NCBI RefSeq assembly: GCF_036194065.1
Contig: NZ_CP108095.1
Coordinates: 3,472,001-3,536,000 of the forward strand
DNA: 64,000 nt
Direction: 5' to 3'
Source of the DNA: Streptomyces sp. NBC_00239
GTDB taxonomy: Bacteria > Actinomycetota > Actinomycetes > Streptomycetales > Streptomycetaceae
Shown here: positions 16,864-26,608 of the stretch, piece after piece
How positions within the stretch are numbered: the stretch's first letter is position 1
Layout of the letters: every line of letters begins with the position of its first letter
Position numbers and translations under genes: made by a program
Notes under the pieces: model-generated
Database searches by the model: none
What the model saw: only the letters and a program-made list of their open reading frames with translations
Told to the model about the DNA's origin: nothing

Positions 16864-18711
16864 TCACTCGACGGTCACGGACTTCGCGAGGTTACGCGGC
16901 TGGTCGACCTCGTTGCCGCGCGCGGTGGCCAGCTCGCAGGCGAACACCTGGAGCGGCACCGTCGCCACCAGCGGCTGCAGCAGGGTCGGCGTCGCCGGGA
17001 TCCGGATGAGGTGGTCGGCGTACGGGACGACCGCCTCGTCGCCCTCCTCCGCGATCACGATGGTCCGCGCGCCGCGGGCCCGGATCTCCTGGATGTTCGA
17101 CACGATCTTGTCGTGCAGCACCGAGCGCCCGCGCGGCGACGGCACGACCACCACCACCGGGAGGTCCTCCTCGATGAGGGCGATCGGCCCGTGCTTGAGC
17201 TCGCCCGCCGCGAAGCCCTCGGCGTGCATGTACGCGAGTTCCTTCAGCTTGAGCGCGCCCTCCAGGGCCACCGGGTAGCCCACGTGCCGGCCGAGGAAGA
17301 GCACGGTGTTCTTGTCGGCGAGCGAGCGGGCGAGCGCGCGCACCGGCTCCATCGTCTCCAGGACCTCGTCCACCGCGCCCGCGATGTCGGACAGTTCGCG
17401 GATCACCGCCTGGATCTCGTCGCCCCACTTGGTGCCCCGCACCTGGCCGAGGTACAGGGCGACCAGGTAGCAGGCGACCAGCTGGGTCAGGAAGGCCTTG
17501 GTCGAGGCTACGGCGACCTCGGGACCCGCGTGCGTGTACAGGACGGCGTCCGACTCCCGGGGAATGGTGGAGCCGTTGGTGTTGCAGACGGCCAGCACCT
17601 TGGCGCCCTGCTCGCGGGCGTGCCGCAGCGCCATCAGGGTGTCCATGGTCTCGCCGGACTGCGAGATCGCGATCACCAGGGTGCGCTGGTCGAGGATCGG
17701 GTCCCGGTAGCGGAACTCGCTGGCCAGCTCGGTCTCGCAGGGGATCCGCGTCCAGTGCTCGATGGCCAGCTTCGCGATCATCCCCGCGTGGTAGGCGGTG
17801 CCGCAGGCGACGATGACGACCTTGTCGACCTCCCTGAGCACCGAGTCGGGGATCCGGACCTCGTCCAGCGTCAGCGAGCCCGCCGCGTCGATCCGGCCCA
17901 GCAGGGTGTCGGCGACCGCCTTCGGCTGCTCGGCGATCTCCTTGAGCATGAAGTAGTCGTACCCGCCCTTCTCGGCCGCGGACGCGTCCCAGTCGACGTG
18001 GTACGCCCGCACGTCGGCGGGGGCGCCGTCGAAGTCCGTGACGGTGACGCCGTCGCGGCGCAGCTCGACGACCTGGTCCTGGCCCAGTTCGATCGCGGAC
18101 CGGGTGTGGGCGATGAAGGCGGCCACGTCCGAGGCGAGGAAGGACTCGCCCTCCCCGACGCCCACCACCAGCGGGGAGTTGCGGCGCGCGCCGACCACCA
18201 CACCGGGCTGGTCGGCGTGTACGGCGACCAGGGTGAAGGCGCCCTCCAGCCGGCGGCACACCTGGCGCATGGCCTCGGCGAGGTCCCCGGTAGAGGAGAA
18301 GGCCTCGGCGAGCAGGTGCGAGACGACCTCGGTGTCGGTCTCCGACTCCAGCCGGTGCCCGCGCCCGGCCAACTCGTCGCGCAGGGCGGCGAAGTTCTCG
18401 ATGATGCCGTTGTGCACGACCGCGACCCGCCCCGAATTGTCGGAGTGCGGATGGGCGTTGGCGTCCGTGGGGCCGCCGTGGGTGGCCCAGCGGGTGTGCC
18501 CGATACCGGTCGACCCGGCCGGCAGCGGCCGCCCCACCAGCTCCTTCTCCAGGTTGACGAGCTTGCCGGCCTTCTTGGCGGCGGCGAGCTGACCGTCCGC
18601 CAGCACGGCCACGCCCGCCGAGTCGTAGCCCCGGTATTCGAGCCGCTTGAGTCCTGCGATGACGACATCGAGCGCGGATTGCGCTCCCACGTATCCCACG
18701 ATTCCGCACAT
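16864..18711 (-). CDS. glmS: Glutamine-fructose-6-phosphate aminotransferase (isomerizing)
   Basis: First enzyme of UDP-GlcNAc synthesis, 615 aa. It has an N-terminal glutaminase with catalytic Cys2 (MCGIVGYVG), then GHTRWATHGGPTDANAHPH, then two SIS domains (ISQSGETMDT and TSTKAFLTQ-like ASTKAF), ending AKSVTVE. The start is ATG at 18711, since processing must expose Cys2. A TAGGCT hexamer sits seven bases before the ATG, which would give a leaderless mRNA, but no good -35 is visible. No glmS ribozyme is present in the 138-base upstream gap. Confidence 0.97.
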   Translation of the reverse strand: MCGIVGYVGAQSALDVVIAGLKRLEYRGYDSAGVAVLADGQLAAAKKAGKLVNLEKELVGRPLPAGSTGIGHTRWATHGGPTDANAHPHSDNSGRVAVVHNGIIENFAALRDELAGRGHRLESETDTEVVSHLLAEAFSSTGDLAEAMRQVCRRLEGAFTLVAVHADQPGVVVGARRNSPLVVGVGEGESFLASDVAAFIAHTRSAIELGQDQVVELRRDGVTVTDFDGAPADVRAYHVDWDASAAEKGGYDYFMLKEIAEQPKAVADTLLGRIDAAGSLTLDEVRIPDSVLREVDKVVIVACGTAYHAGMIAKLAIEHWTRIPCETELASEFRYRDPILDQRTLVIAISQSGETMDTLMALRHAREQGAKVLAVCNTNGSTIPRESDAVLYTHAGPEVAVASTKAFLTQLVACYLVALYLGQVRGTKWGDEIQAVIRELSDIAGAVDEVLETMEPVRALARSLADKNTVLFLGRHVGYPVALEGALKLKELAYMHAEGFAAGELKHGPIALIEEDLPVVVVVPSPRGRSVLHDKIVSNIQEIRARGARTIVIAEEGDEAVVPYADHLIRIPATPTLLQPLVATVPLQVFACELATARGNEVDQPRNLAKSVTVE

Positions 18712-18849
18712 GTGCGGCAGCCTACGCCGGACAACGGCCGGTGCCCGGGACCTGAACGAGACGAAAAGCGCTGCCCTCGCGCATCGGAAGCACCGCCCTC
18801 GTTTGCTAGCTTCACGGGAACAAAGTTGCGAGCACCGAAGGGGCGGGGC

Positions 18850-19275
18850 GTGGCACTCGACGCCAGATGGCAGGACCTGTTCGACCCGGACGGCGCCGGC
18901 GACGGCCTCTCCCTCGCGTCCGCGAGCGCCTCCCCCGACGGAGGCTCGGGCGGCTCCGGCGGCGCGGGAGGCGCGGACCTCAAGGCCGACCCGGCCCCGT
19001 GGTCCGCGGCCGGCGCGGTCGCCAACGCCCTCCAGGGCGACACCGGCACCGCGCTCACCGAACTCGGCACCGCACACGAGGGCGTGGCCGCCGGCACCGC
19101 CGGATTCGCCTCCACGGCGGCCCTCGACACCATCCGCGGGTCCTGGCAGACCCGGCTGGGCGCGGTCCGCGACGAGTGCGGGCGGCTGGCACACGCCTTG
19201 GTCGCCACCGGCAAGGACTTCGGCGAGCGCGAGGACGACACCGCGCGCACGATGCGTGAGGCGGGCCGCCCGTGA
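18850..19275 (+). CDS. Small helical protein preceding a DUF1023 hydrolase (possible WXG-type partner)
   Basis: A 141-aa protein from GTG at 18850 with GAAGGGG shortly upstream. After a Gly/Ser-rich segment (SPDGGSGGSGGAGGAD) it is predicted to be all-helical, with a single Trp in the last third (IRGSWQTRLGAVRDECGRLAHALVATGKDF). That is the general plan of the small ESX/WXG100-type partners. It has no signal peptide. Its stop overlaps the next start as GTGA. The similarity to secretion partners is a structural inference. Confidence 0.7.
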   Translation: MALDARWQDLFDPDGAGDGLSLASASASPDGGSGGSGGAGGADLKADPAPWSAAGAVANALQGDTGTALTELGTAHEGVAAGTAGFASTAALDTIRGSWQTRLGAVRDECGRLAHALVATGKDFGEREDDTARTMREAGRP

Positions 19276-21041
19276 CCACCTGGCAGCAGTTGCGCGACCT
19301 CCGGCCCGGCGAGTACGAGGACGCCGCCGACGGCTGGGGCAAGGTCTCCAACCGGGCGAACGCCGCCCGCGACCGCGTCGACTCCGAGATGCTCGCCCGG
19401 ATCCGCGACACCCAGCAGGGCGCCGCCGCCGACTCCGCCGTCGCCGACCTGGAGCGCCTGAGCCGCAACTACCAGTACGTCCACACCGAGTGCGGCCTGG
19501 TCCGCACCGCGCTCAACGGCCTCGCCGGCGAACTCGTCGTACCGCAGCGCGCGCTCCAGCAGGCCCTGGACGAGGCCGCGGCGCTGCACTTCACGGTCCA
19601 CCCGGACGGGTCCGTCGAGTACCCCGCGGCGGACGTCACCCCCCTCGCCGACCCGGTGCCCGGCGGCTCCACCTCCGACGGCGCCCCCGCCCCGCTGCTG
19701 CCCGGCGCCGAAGGGCCCGCGTCCGGCGTCAACCCGAACAAGGCCAAGGCCGAGGACATCGCCGAGCGCATCGGCACCGCCGTCCGCCAGGCCAACGAGA
19801 TCGACGCCCGGTACGCGGGCGTCCTCGCCAGGCTGGACACCACCGGCGGCCTCGACGTCACCGACGAGATGCTCGCCGACGCCGCGAACGACACCGGCGA
19901 CGTACGGACCGCCGCCGCGAAGTACAGCGACGCGTCGGCGATCCCCAAGGACCGCTCCCCCGCCGAGAACGCGGCCTGGTGGGAGGGCCTGACCCCGGAG
20001 CAGCGCGACGAGTACGCCACCTTGCACCCGGCCTCCGTGGGCGCCCTCGACGGCCTGCCGGCCACCGTCCGCGACGACGCCAACCGCATGGTGCTGGCCG
20101 AGTCCCGGGCGAAGTACCAGCTGGAGCTGAACGGCATCCCGCCCGAGCCCTGGCCCAAGATGGTCAGCGGCGGCCCCCGCGTCGGCATGGTCTACAGCGA
20201 CGCCTGGATCGACTGGAACCGCCGGCACGGCGAGCGCCGCGGCGAACTCACCGAAGCGCTCAAGGGCATGCGGGCCATCGACGACCGGTTCAAGGCGACC
20301 GGCCGCGAGGGCCTGCCCGAGGCCTACCTGCTGCGCTTCTCCCCCGAGGGCAACGGCCGCGCGGTCCTCGCCAACGGCAACCCGGACACGGCGGACCACA
20401 CCGCGGTCTTCGTGCCGGGCACCACCTCGCACCTGGGCTCGGTCGGCGGCGACGTGAAGCGGATGACCGACCTGTGGCGCGCCACCGCCGAGTTCCCCGG
20501 GACCGGCAGCGTCTCCACGGTGACCTGGCTGGGCTACGACGCCCCGCAGGACATCGTGAAGGACTCGCCGTTCAGCCACTACGCGAACGACGGCGCGCCC
20601 GCCTTCAACCGCTTCATGGAGGGCCTGGACCACACCAACCCGGACGGCCACCACACCGCGATCGGCCACTCGTACGGCACGACGCTGATCGGCTCGGCCG
20701 CCCGCCAGGGCGAACTCGGCGCCGACGACATCGTCTTCGCGGGCAGCCCCGGCGTCCAGGTCGGCTCGGCCTCGGAGCTGGACGCGCCCCCGGGCCACGT
20801 ATGGAACGAGGAGGCGGACGGCGACCCCGTCCCCGACATAGGCAGGTACGGCCACGGCGGCAGCCAGTGGCGGCTCGGCGGGGGCGTGTTCGTCATCCCC
20901 AGCGACGACCTGTTCGGCGCCCACCAGATGAGGACGGACACCGAGGGCCACAGCGGCTACTGGGACACCGGGAGCACCAGCCTGCGCAACCAGGCCGCGG
21001 TGGTCACCGGCCGGTACGACGAGGTGGACGTTGAAGGCTAG
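19272..21041 (+). CDS. DUF1023 alpha/beta hydrolase with long helical N-terminal region
   Basis: 589 aa. Residues 1-110 look helical (YEDAADGWGKVSNRANAARDRVDSEMLARIRD...) and include a WG turn; 130-350 are a mixed linker with WWEGLTPEQRDEYATLHPASVGALDGLPA, a stretch typical of DUF1023 proteins. The hydrolase core has VFVPGTTSHLGSVGGDVKRM, TWLGYDAPQD, the nucleophile GHSYG (Ser467), an Asp-rich ADGDPVPD and a terminal TEGHSGYWD with the likely catalytic His. There is no signal peptide, so export would need a type VII-like route. Lipase or phospholipase activity is inferred from the fold. It is coupled to both flanking genes. Confidence 0.8.
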   Translation: MTTWQQLRDLRPGEYEDAADGWGKVSNRANAARDRVDSEMLARIRDTQQGAAADSAVADLERLSRNYQYVHTECGLVRTALNGLAGELVVPQRALQQALDEAAALHFTVHPDGSVEYPAADVTPLADPVPGGSTSDGAPAPLLPGAEGPASGVNPNKAKAEDIAERIGTAVRQANEIDARYAGVLARLDTTGGLDVTDEMLADAANDTGDVRTAAAKYSDASAIPKDRSPAENAAWWEGLTPEQRDEYATLHPASVGALDGLPATVRDDANRMVLAESRAKYQLELNGIPPEPWPKMVSGGPRVGMVYSDAWIDWNRRHGERRGELTEALKGMRAIDDRFKATGREGLPEAYLLRFSPEGNGRAVLANGNPDTADHTAVFVPGTTSHLGSVGGDVKRMTDLWRATAEFPGTGSVSTVTWLGYDAPQDIVKDSPFSHYANDGAPAFNRFMEGLDHTNPDGHHTAIGHSYGTTLIGSAARQGELGADDIVFAGSPGVQVGSASELDAPPGHVWNEEADGDPVPDIGRYGHGGSQWRLGGGVFVIPSDDLFGAHQMRTDTEGHSGYWDTGSTSLRNQAAVVTGRYDEVDVEG

Positions 21042-21576
21042 GTTCGCCGCCGCAGTGGCGCCGGCGTGCGCCGCTCTGGTACTCACGATGAACGGGTGCA
21101 GCATGAACGATTCGGGAAACGACCCCCAGCAGGTCCACGGCACGCGCACGCAGGCCGCCGCGACCGCCGAGGCCAAGCGGCTCTCCAGCGAGATCTACGA
21201 CCTGCTCGGCGTGGCCGGGAACGTCTCCGAGCCCGGCCCCGGCATCAGCGCGTGCGGCGACCGCGACCCGGAGAAGTACTTCCGGACACGTCACCCGTGG
21301 AGCCTGACCGGACCCTCCGCCGACGAGCTGCGCACCGCGCTCACCCGGCTGAAGGACGGCCTCCCCGGACGCGGCTGGAAGATCGTCTCCTTCGGTCCCA
21401 ACAACAGCCGCAACAAGAGCCTGACCCTGACGGCCGACCATCACGGGAAGAAGTTCGCCGTCAGCGCCGTCCTGCGGGAGCGGCACAAGCCCGGCGACCC
21501 GCCGCCCTCGCTCGGCGTCACCCTCGTCTCCGGCTGCTACGAGGTCCCCGAGGGCGAGCGCGTCGACGGCTACTGA
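21031..21576 (+). CDS. Lipoprotein encoded directly after the DUF1023 hydrolase
   Basis: 181-aa predicted lipoprotein with signal MKARFAAAVAPACAALVLTM and lipobox ending at Cys23 (NGCS). The TTG start at 21031 lies inside the end of the hydrolase gene (11-base overlap). The mature part has two further Cys (SACGDRD and SGCYEVPEG), which may form a disulfide, and strand-rich segments (GWKIVSFGPNNSRNKSLTLTADHHGKKFAVSAVL). I do not recognise the domain. The position and export suggest a partner or immunity protein for the hydrolase; that is inference. Confidence 0.75.
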   Translation: MKARFAAAVAPACAALVLTMNGCSMNDSGNDPQQVHGTRTQAAATAEAKRLSSEIYDLLGVAGNVSEPGPGISACGDRDPEKYFRTRHPWSLTGPSADELRTALTRLKDGLPGRGWKIVSFGPNNSRNKSLTLTADHHGKKFAVSAVLRERHKPGDPPPSLGVTLVSGCYEVPEGERVDGY

Positions 21577-21822
21577 CCGCACCGCCCGCACCGCAGCCGG
21601 TCGCCGGCGGGGCCGGACACACGCGGCGGCGGTCATGACCGTACGGTGGACGAAGGTGGTGGTACGCATGACTGAATCTCCCGCATGACGCACGAACCCG
21701 AGGCCCCGGAGCCCGGCAACCCGGCCGGCGACCGCCCCACGGCGCGGCCGCCGCGGTCCACCGGGACACCACGTGACCTACCCCACGACCCACATTCGAC
21801 CGCCAGCGCCGACAATGACCCT

Positions 21823-22818
21823 GTGATCACTTCGCCGCCACGAAGCGGAACCGACCGGCGCCGGACCGAGGCGTCGCCGTACGTAGACCTCACCCGGGAC
21901 GAGTGGAGCGCCCTGCGCGAGCGCACTCCGCTCCCGCTGACGGCCGACGAGGTCGAGCGGCTGCGCGGCCTCGGCGACGTCATCGACCTCGACGAGGTGC
22001 GCGACGTCTACCTCCCGCTGTCGCGCCTGCTCAACCTGTACGTCGGCGCCACCAGCAACCTCCGCGGAACCCTCAACACGTTCCTCGGCGACGCGGGCAA
22101 CGGCCACGGCGCCCAGACGGGTACCCCCTTCGTCATAGGGGTCGCCGGCAGCGTGGCCGTCGGCAAGTCCACGGTCGCCCGCCTCCTGCAGGCACTCCTC
22201 GCCCGCTGGCCCGAGCACCCGCGGGTCGAGCTCGTCACCACCGACGGCTTCCTCTACCCCATGAAGGAGCTGCGCGAGCGCGGGCTGACCTCCCGCAAGG
22301 GCTTCCCGGAGTCGTACGACCGGCGCGCCCTGACCCGCTTCGTCGCCGACATCAAGGCGGGCAAGGACGAGGTCACCGCCCCCGTCTACTCGCACCTCAT
22401 CTACGACATCGTGCCCGGCGAGCTGCTGACCGTCCGCCGCCCGGACATCCTGATCGTCGAGGGCCTGAACGTGCTCCAGCCGGCCCTGCCCGGCAAGGAC
22501 GGCAAGACCAGGGTCGGCCTGGCCGACTACTTCGACTTCAGCGTGTACGTGGACGCCCGGCCCGAGGACATCGAGCGCTGGTACCTGAACCGGTTCGCGA
22601 GGCTCCGCGAGACCGCGTTCCAGAATCCTTTCTCCTACTTCCGCAAGTACACCCAGGTCTCCGAGGAGGAGGCCATGGACTACGCGCGCACCATGTGGCG
22701 GACCATCAACCGGCCGAACCTGCTGGAGAACGTGGCCCCCACCCGCGGCCGGGCCACCCTCGTGCTGCGCAAGGGCCCCGACCACAAGGTGCAGAGGCTG
22801 AGCCTGCGCAAGCTGTAG
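21823..22818 (+). CDS. coaA: Pantothenate kinase, type I
   Basis: Phosphorylates pantothenate, the first step of CoA synthesis, 331 aa from GTG at 21823. An ATG at 21685 is in frame, but the extra 46 residues are Pro-rich and unlike the family; the chosen start gives the usual length. The P-loop is [17 protein letters not shown], followed by [26 protein letters not shown] and [12 protein letters not shown], ending [14 protein letters not shown]. The 246 bases before it (21577-21822) hold no other gene and no clear promoter. Confidence 0.95.
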   Translation: MITSPPRSGTDRRRTEASPYVDLTRDEWSALRERTPLPLTADEVERLRGLGDVIDLDEVRDVYLPLSRLLNLYVGATSNLRGTLNTFLGDAGNGHGAQTGTPFVIGVAGSVAVGKSTVARLLQALLARWPEHPRVELVTTDGFLYPMKELRERGLTSRKGFPESYDRRALTRFVADIKAGKDEVTAPVYSHLIYDIVPGELLTVRRPDILIVEGLNVLQPALPGKDGKTRVGLADYFDFSVYVDARPEDIERWYLNRFARLRETAFQNPFSYFRKYTQVSEEEAMDYARTMWRTINRPNLLENVAPTRGRATLVLRKGPDHKVQRLSLRKL

Positions 22819-22838
22819 GGGGCCTTTAGGGTGCGGGC

Positions 22839-23807
22839 ATGCTGCATTTGCGGATCATCGCCCCGCCCGACCGCACGGACGCCGTGATCACGGCCATCGA
22901 GTCGACGGTCGGAACCACCCATCTGGTCGTACTGCCGGGCGCCGCCCGCGACCCGCGGGGCGACCTGGTGCTGTGCGACGTCGCCCGGGAGGCGGGCGAC
23001 GAGCTCCTGAACGCCCTCCGCGGGCTCGGCATCGACCGGGACGGCTCCATCGCCGTCGAGGACATCGACCTCTCGCTGTCGACACGCGCCGAGGAGGCCG
23101 AGGAGGAGGCGCCGGGCGAGGCCGCGGACGCCGTCCTGTGGGAGCAGCTGGCGGAGGCGACCCACGAGGAGTCGACCCTCACCATCACCTACGTCGCCTT
23201 CATGATCCTGGCGACGATGATCGCGGCCTGCGGTGTCGTGCTCGACAACGCCGTCCTGATCGTGGGCGCGATGGCGGTCGGCCCGGAGTTCGGCCCGCTC
23301 GCCGGCATCTGTACGGGCCTGGTGCATCGCGCCCCGAAGCTGGCGCTGCGCTCGCTGAGCGCCCTGCTGATCGGATTCGCCGCGGCCATCATCGCCACCA
23401 CCGTCTTCAGTCTGGTGATGGACGCGATCGGGCAGTTCGACTCGTCGATGCTCGAAAACCCGCGGCCCAACACCAGATTCATCTGGCAGCCGGACCCGTT
23501 CTCCTTCGTGGTGGCCATGCTCGCCGGCGCGGCCGGGGTGCTGTCCCTCACCTCGTCGAAGTCCGGGGCCCTGGTCGGCGTCGCCATCTCGGTGACGACC
23601 GTGCCGGCCGCCGCGAACGCCGCCGTGGCCCTCGCGTACGGCGACGTCGGCCAGATGTGGGGCTCCGCGCTCCAGCTGATGCTGAACCTGCTGGGGATCG
23701 TCCTCGCGGGCGTGCTGACCCTGGTGGCCTGGAAACTGCTGTGGCGCACCCAGGCGGGACGGATGATCCGCAAGCCGGGTGCGCCGGGGGGCACCCGCCG
23801 CCGGTGA
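22839..23807 (+). CDS. DUF389 (TIGR00341-like) integral membrane protein
   Basis: 322 aa. A ferredoxin-like N-terminal half (MLHLRIIAPPDRTDAVITAIE...) and an acidic Glu/Ala linker precede about six hydrophobic helices from residue 105 onward. The family segment LDNAVLIVGAMAVGPEFGPLAGICTGLVHR is clear, as is SKSGALVGVAISVTTVPAAANAAVALAYG. The biochemical role of DUF389 proteins is not known to me. It starts 20 bases after coaA, so the two may be cotranscribed. Confidence 0.9.
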   Translation: MLHLRIIAPPDRTDAVITAIESTVGTTHLVVLPGAARDPRGDLVLCDVAREAGDELLNALRGLGIDRDGSIAVEDIDLSLSTRAEEAEEEAPGEAADAVLWEQLAEATHEESTLTITYVAFMILATMIAACGVVLDNAVLIVGAMAVGPEFGPLAGICTGLVHRAPKLALRSLSALLIGFAAAIIATTVFSLVMDAIGQFDSSMLENPRPNTRFIWQPDPFSFVVAMLAGAAGVLSLTSSKSGALVGVAISVTTVPAAANAAVALAYGDVGQMWGSALQLMLNLLGIVLAGVLTLVAWKLLWRTQAGRMIRKPGAPGGTRRR

Positions 23808-23876
23808 CCGGGGGGACCGGCGGCGGAGGGGCCCGGAAAGAGCCGACCCGCAAGGCGCGGACCGGGAGGGGACGGC

Positions 23877-25235
23877 CTAGCCGAGCGCGGACTTGACGAC
23901 GTCGGCCAGCCGGCCGGCGACGGCGTGCGCCTGCTCGATGTCGGCGGCCTCGACCATCACCCGGACGAGCGGCTCGGTGCCCGAGGGGCGCAGCAGCACA
24001 CGGCCGGTGGAGCCGAGCTCCCGCTCCGCCTCGGCGACGGCGGCGGCCAGTTCGCCGGAGGTGGTGACGCGGGACTTGTCGACGTCCGGGACGTTGATCA
24101 GGATCTGCGGCAGGCGGTTCATGACCGCCGCCAGCTCGGCCAGCGGCACGCCGGTGGCGGCGACCCGCGCGGCCAGCAGCAGGCCGGTCAGGGTGCCGTC
24201 GCCGGTGGTCGCGTGGTCGAGGATGATCACGTGGCCGGACTGCTCGCCGCCGAGCGCGTAGCCGTGCTCCTTCATCGACTCCAGGACGTAGCGGTCGCCG
24301 ACCGCCGTCTGGACGAGCTGGATGCCCTTGGCCTCCATGGCCAGCTTGAAGCCGAGGTTCGACATGACGGTCGCGACCACGGTGTCCCCGCGCAGCGCGC
24401 CGGACTCCTGCATGGCGAGCGCCAGCACGGCGAGGATCTGGTCGCCGTCGATCTCGTTGCCGAAGCCGTCCACGGCCAGGCAGCGGTCGGCGTCGCCGTC
24501 GTGGGCGATGCCCAGGTCCGCGGAGTGCTCGATGACGGCCTGCTTGAGCAGCCCCAGGTGGGTGGAGCCGCAGCCGTCGTTGATGTTGAGGCCGTCCGGC
24601 TCCGCGCCGATGGTGACGATCTCGGCACCGGCCCGCGCGAAGGCCTCGGGCGACACCCGGGCGGCCGCGCCGTGCGCCTCGTCGAGGACGATCTTCAGTC
24701 CGTCGAGGCGGTTGGGCAGGGCGCCCATCAGGTGGGAGACGTACTGCTCGACGCCCTCGGTGTAGTCGGAGACCCGGCCCACGCCCGCACCGGTCGGCCG
24801 GTCCCACGGGGCACCGGTGCGGTGCTCCTCGTAGACCGACTCGATCTTGTCCTCCAGGTGGTCGGCGAGCTTGTGGCCGCCGCGCGCGAAGAACTTGATG
24901 CCGTTGTCGGGCATGGCGTTGTGGCTGGCGGAGAGCATCACGCCGAGGTCGGCTCCGAGCGTGCCGGTCAGGTACGCCACGGCGGGGGTGGGCAGCACGC
25001 CGACCCGCAGGACGTCCACGCCCGCGCTCGCGAGGCCGGCCACCACGGCGGCCTCCAGGAACTCGCCGGAGGCGCGGGGGTCGCGGCCGACCACGGCGGT
25101 CGGGCGGTGCCCGGCGAAGGTGCCCGCCTCGGCGAGCACATGTGCGGCCGCCACGGAGAGGCCGAGCGCCAGCTCAGCCGTCAGATCCGCGTTGGCGACG
25201 CCGCGTACACCGTCCGTGCCGAAGAGTCGTCCCAC
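23877..25235 (-). CDS. glmM: Phosphoglucosamine mutase
   Basis: Converts glucosamine-6-phosphate to glucosamine-1-phosphate in UDP-GlcNAc synthesis, 452 aa. The start is GTG at 25235 ([15 protein letters not shown]) behind a good GGAGG. The phosphoserine loop is [17 protein letters not shown], the metal loop DGDADRC and the sugar-binding GGEQSGHVI; the C-terminus has [15 protein letters not shown] weak promoter candidate (TTCGTT-17-TATATC) lies between glmM and rpsI. GlmS, made 5 kb away, supplies its substrate. Confidence 0.97.
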   Translation of the reverse strand: MGRLFGTDGVRGVANADLTAELALGLSVAAAHVLAEAGTFAGHRPTAVVGRDPRASGEFLEAAVVAGLASAGVDVLRVGVLPTPAVAYLTGTLGADLGVMLSASHNAMPDNGIKFFARGGHKLADHLEDKIESVYEEHRTGAPWDRPTGAGVGRVSDYTEGVEQYVSHLMGALPNRLDGLKIVLDEAHGAAARVSPEAFARAGAEIVTIGAEPDGLNINDGCGSTHLGLLKQAVIEHSADLGIAHDGDADRCLAVDGFGNEIDGDQILAVLALAMQESGALRGDTVVATVMSNLGFKLAMEAKGIQLVQTAVGDRYVLESMKEHGYALGGEQSGHVIILDHATTGDGTLTGLLLAARVAATGVPLAELAAVMNRLPQILINVPDVDKSRVTTSGELAAAVAEAERELGSTGRVLLRPSGTEPLVRVMVEAADIEQAHAVAGRLADVVKSALG

Positions 25236-25301
25236 TGTTGTCCTCCGAGTTACCGAGTTCTGGCGCTTTTGAGACAGATATACGTCGCTTGTGGCGATAA
25301 A

Positions 25302-25345
25302 CGAACCGCCCCGGCAGCACAGAGTGTGCCGCCGGGGCGGATTCG
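25302..25345 (-). terminator. Hairpin terminator after rpsI
   Basis: Long stem in the 130-base gap between rpsI and glmM: 25302-25315 pairs with 25331-25345 with one bulged base, and GCACA/TGTGC (25317-25321 with 25325-25329) continues it inside. It would end the rplM-rpsI transcript before the glmM promoter region. Confidence 0.8.
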
Positions 25346-25365
25346 TGCAGAACAGCAGGCGGAGA

Positions 25366-25887
25366 TTAGCGCTTGCTGTACTGCGGGGCCTTACGGGCCT
25401 TCTTGAGACCGGCCTTCTTGCGCTCGACCGCACGGTCGTCGCGGGAGAGGAAGCCGGCCTTCTTCAGCGGGGCGCGGTTGTTGTCCACGTCCGCCTCGTT
25501 GAGGGCGCGGGCCACGCCGAGGCGCAGGGCGCCGGCCTGGCCGGAGACGCCGCCACCCGAGATGCGGGCGATGACGTCGTAGCGGTTGTCGAGCTCGAGC
25601 ACCTTGAAGGGCTCGTTGACTTCCTGCTGGTGCACCTTGTTCGGGAAGTAGTCCTCGAGGGTGCGACCGTTGATCTTCCACTTGCCGGTGCCCGGAACGA
25701 TCCGGACGCGGGCGATGGCGTTCTTGCGACGGCCCAGGCCGGCGGCCGGCTGGGGGTCGCCGAAGCGACCGGCAAGGGACTCGGAGGTGTAGTCGCCCTC
25801 GACGACGACCTCAGACTCGCTGGTGTACTCCTCGACGTTGCCCTCGAACTCGTCGACGGGGGTCGTCTCGGCGGTGGTCTCGGCCAC
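25366..25887 (-). CDS. rpsI: 30S ribosomal protein S9
   Basis: Small-subunit protein whose C-terminal tail reaches the P-site tRNA, 173 aa. The conserved part starts near residue 48 with [17 protein letters not shown] and ends [12 protein letters not shown]. The first 45 residues are an acidic extension rich in Glu, Thr and Ser, absent from the about 130-aa S9 of most bacteria. GTG start. It follows rplM by 42 bases in the rplM-rpsI pair. Confidence 0.98.
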   Translation of the reverse strand: MAETTAETTPVDEFEGNVEEYTSESEVVVEGDYTSESLAGRFGDPQPAAGLGRRKNAIARVRIVPGTGKWKINGRTLEDYFPNKVHQQEVNEPFKVLELDNRYDVIARISGGGVSGQAGALRLGVARALNEADVDNNRAPLKKAGFLSRDDRAVERKKAGLKKARKAPQYSKR

Positions 25888-25929
25888 GATGCTCCTCAGA
25901 ATTTTCTACGTCTTAGGGGGTGGCCGGAA

Positions 25930-26373
25930 CTACTGCGCGACCTGGGTGATCTCGAACGGCACCGGCTGCTGGGCAGCGTGGGGGTGCTGGTCGCCCGAGT
26001 AGACCTTCAGCTTCGTCAGCATCTGACGGCCCAGGGTGTTCTTGGGGAGCATGCCCTTGATGGCCTTCTCCACGGCCTTCTCCGGGTTGTTCGCGAGAAG
26101 GTCGGAGTAGCGGACGGCACGGAGACCACCCGGGAAGCCGGAGTGGCGGTACGCCATCTTCTGCGACGCCTTGTTGCCCGACAGGTGGACCTTGTCGGCG
26201 TTGATGATGATGACGAAGTCGCCCATGTCCATGTGGGGGGCGTAAGTCGGCTTGTGCTTACCCCGCAGGAGGGCAGCGGCCTGGGTCGCCAGACGGCCGA
26301 GGACAACGTCCTGGGCGTCGATGACGAGCCACTGGCGCGAGATGTCGCCGGGCTTGGGGCTGAACGTACGCAC
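25930..26373 (-). CDS. rplM: 50S ribosomal protein L13
   Basis: Early-assembly large-subunit protein, 147 aa, normal length. It opens [21 protein letters not shown] and has [22 protein letters not shown] and [13 protein letters not shown], all typical. It heads the rplM-rpsI operon. The 200-base leader carries a hairpin that could be an autoregulatory site, and the promoter abuts the end of the upstream membrane glycosyltransferase gene. Confidence 0.98.
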   Translation of the reverse strand: MRTFSPKPGDISRQWLVIDAQDVVLGRLATQAAALLRGKHKPTYAPHMDMGDFVIIINADKVHLSGNKASQKMAYRHSGFPGGLRAVRYSDLLANNPEKAVEKAIKGMLPKNTLGRQMLTKLKVYSGDQHPHAAQQPVPFEITQVAQ

Positions 26374-26469
26374 GCGTATGCCTTCGCTTCTTCAGTGGTG
26401 GTATCCCAAGGGCGCAAGCCCCACGGGAAGGTCCTGACAGGGTCACCACGGACGATCACGACAGCCCTC

Positions 26470-26499
26470 GTTCACATCGGGGACGCAACCCGTGTGAAC
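26470..26499 (-). promoter_or_regulatory. rplM leader hairpin
   Basis: Near-perfect stem: GTTCACATCGGG (26470-26481) pairs with CCCGTGTGAAC (26489-26499) with one extra base. It lies about 100 bases upstream of rplM and inside the predicted transcript. L13 autoregulates through its leader in other bacteria; that this hairpin does so here is inference. Confidence 0.5.
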
Positions 26500-26578
26500 C
26501 GCTGGTCATCGGTCCGGTGGACCGGCGCAAGGCCCTTTCACGTGAGAATGAGAAAGCCAATACGCATAACAAACCAGC

Positions 26579-26608
26579 AGGATACCCAAGCAGACCCGCA
26601 CGGGTCAA
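26579..26608 (-). promoter_or_regulatory. rplM-rpsI promoter
   Basis: Minus-strand -35 TTGACC (26603-26608) and -10 TATCCT (26579-26584) with an 18-base spacer, close to the principal-sigma consensus. The -35 contains the TGA stop of the upstream membrane glycosyltransferase gene. The expected leader is about 200 bases. Confidence 0.75.

Noticed and set aside
17871..21176. 1101-codon minus-strand frame spanning the glmS front and the DUF1023 unit
   Set aside because: It crosses the divergent promoter region and runs antisense to three coherent plus-strand genes.
21685..21822. coaA start at the ATG at 21685
   Set aside because: The extra 46 residues are low-complexity and not part of the kinase family; GTG at 21823 gives the usual length.
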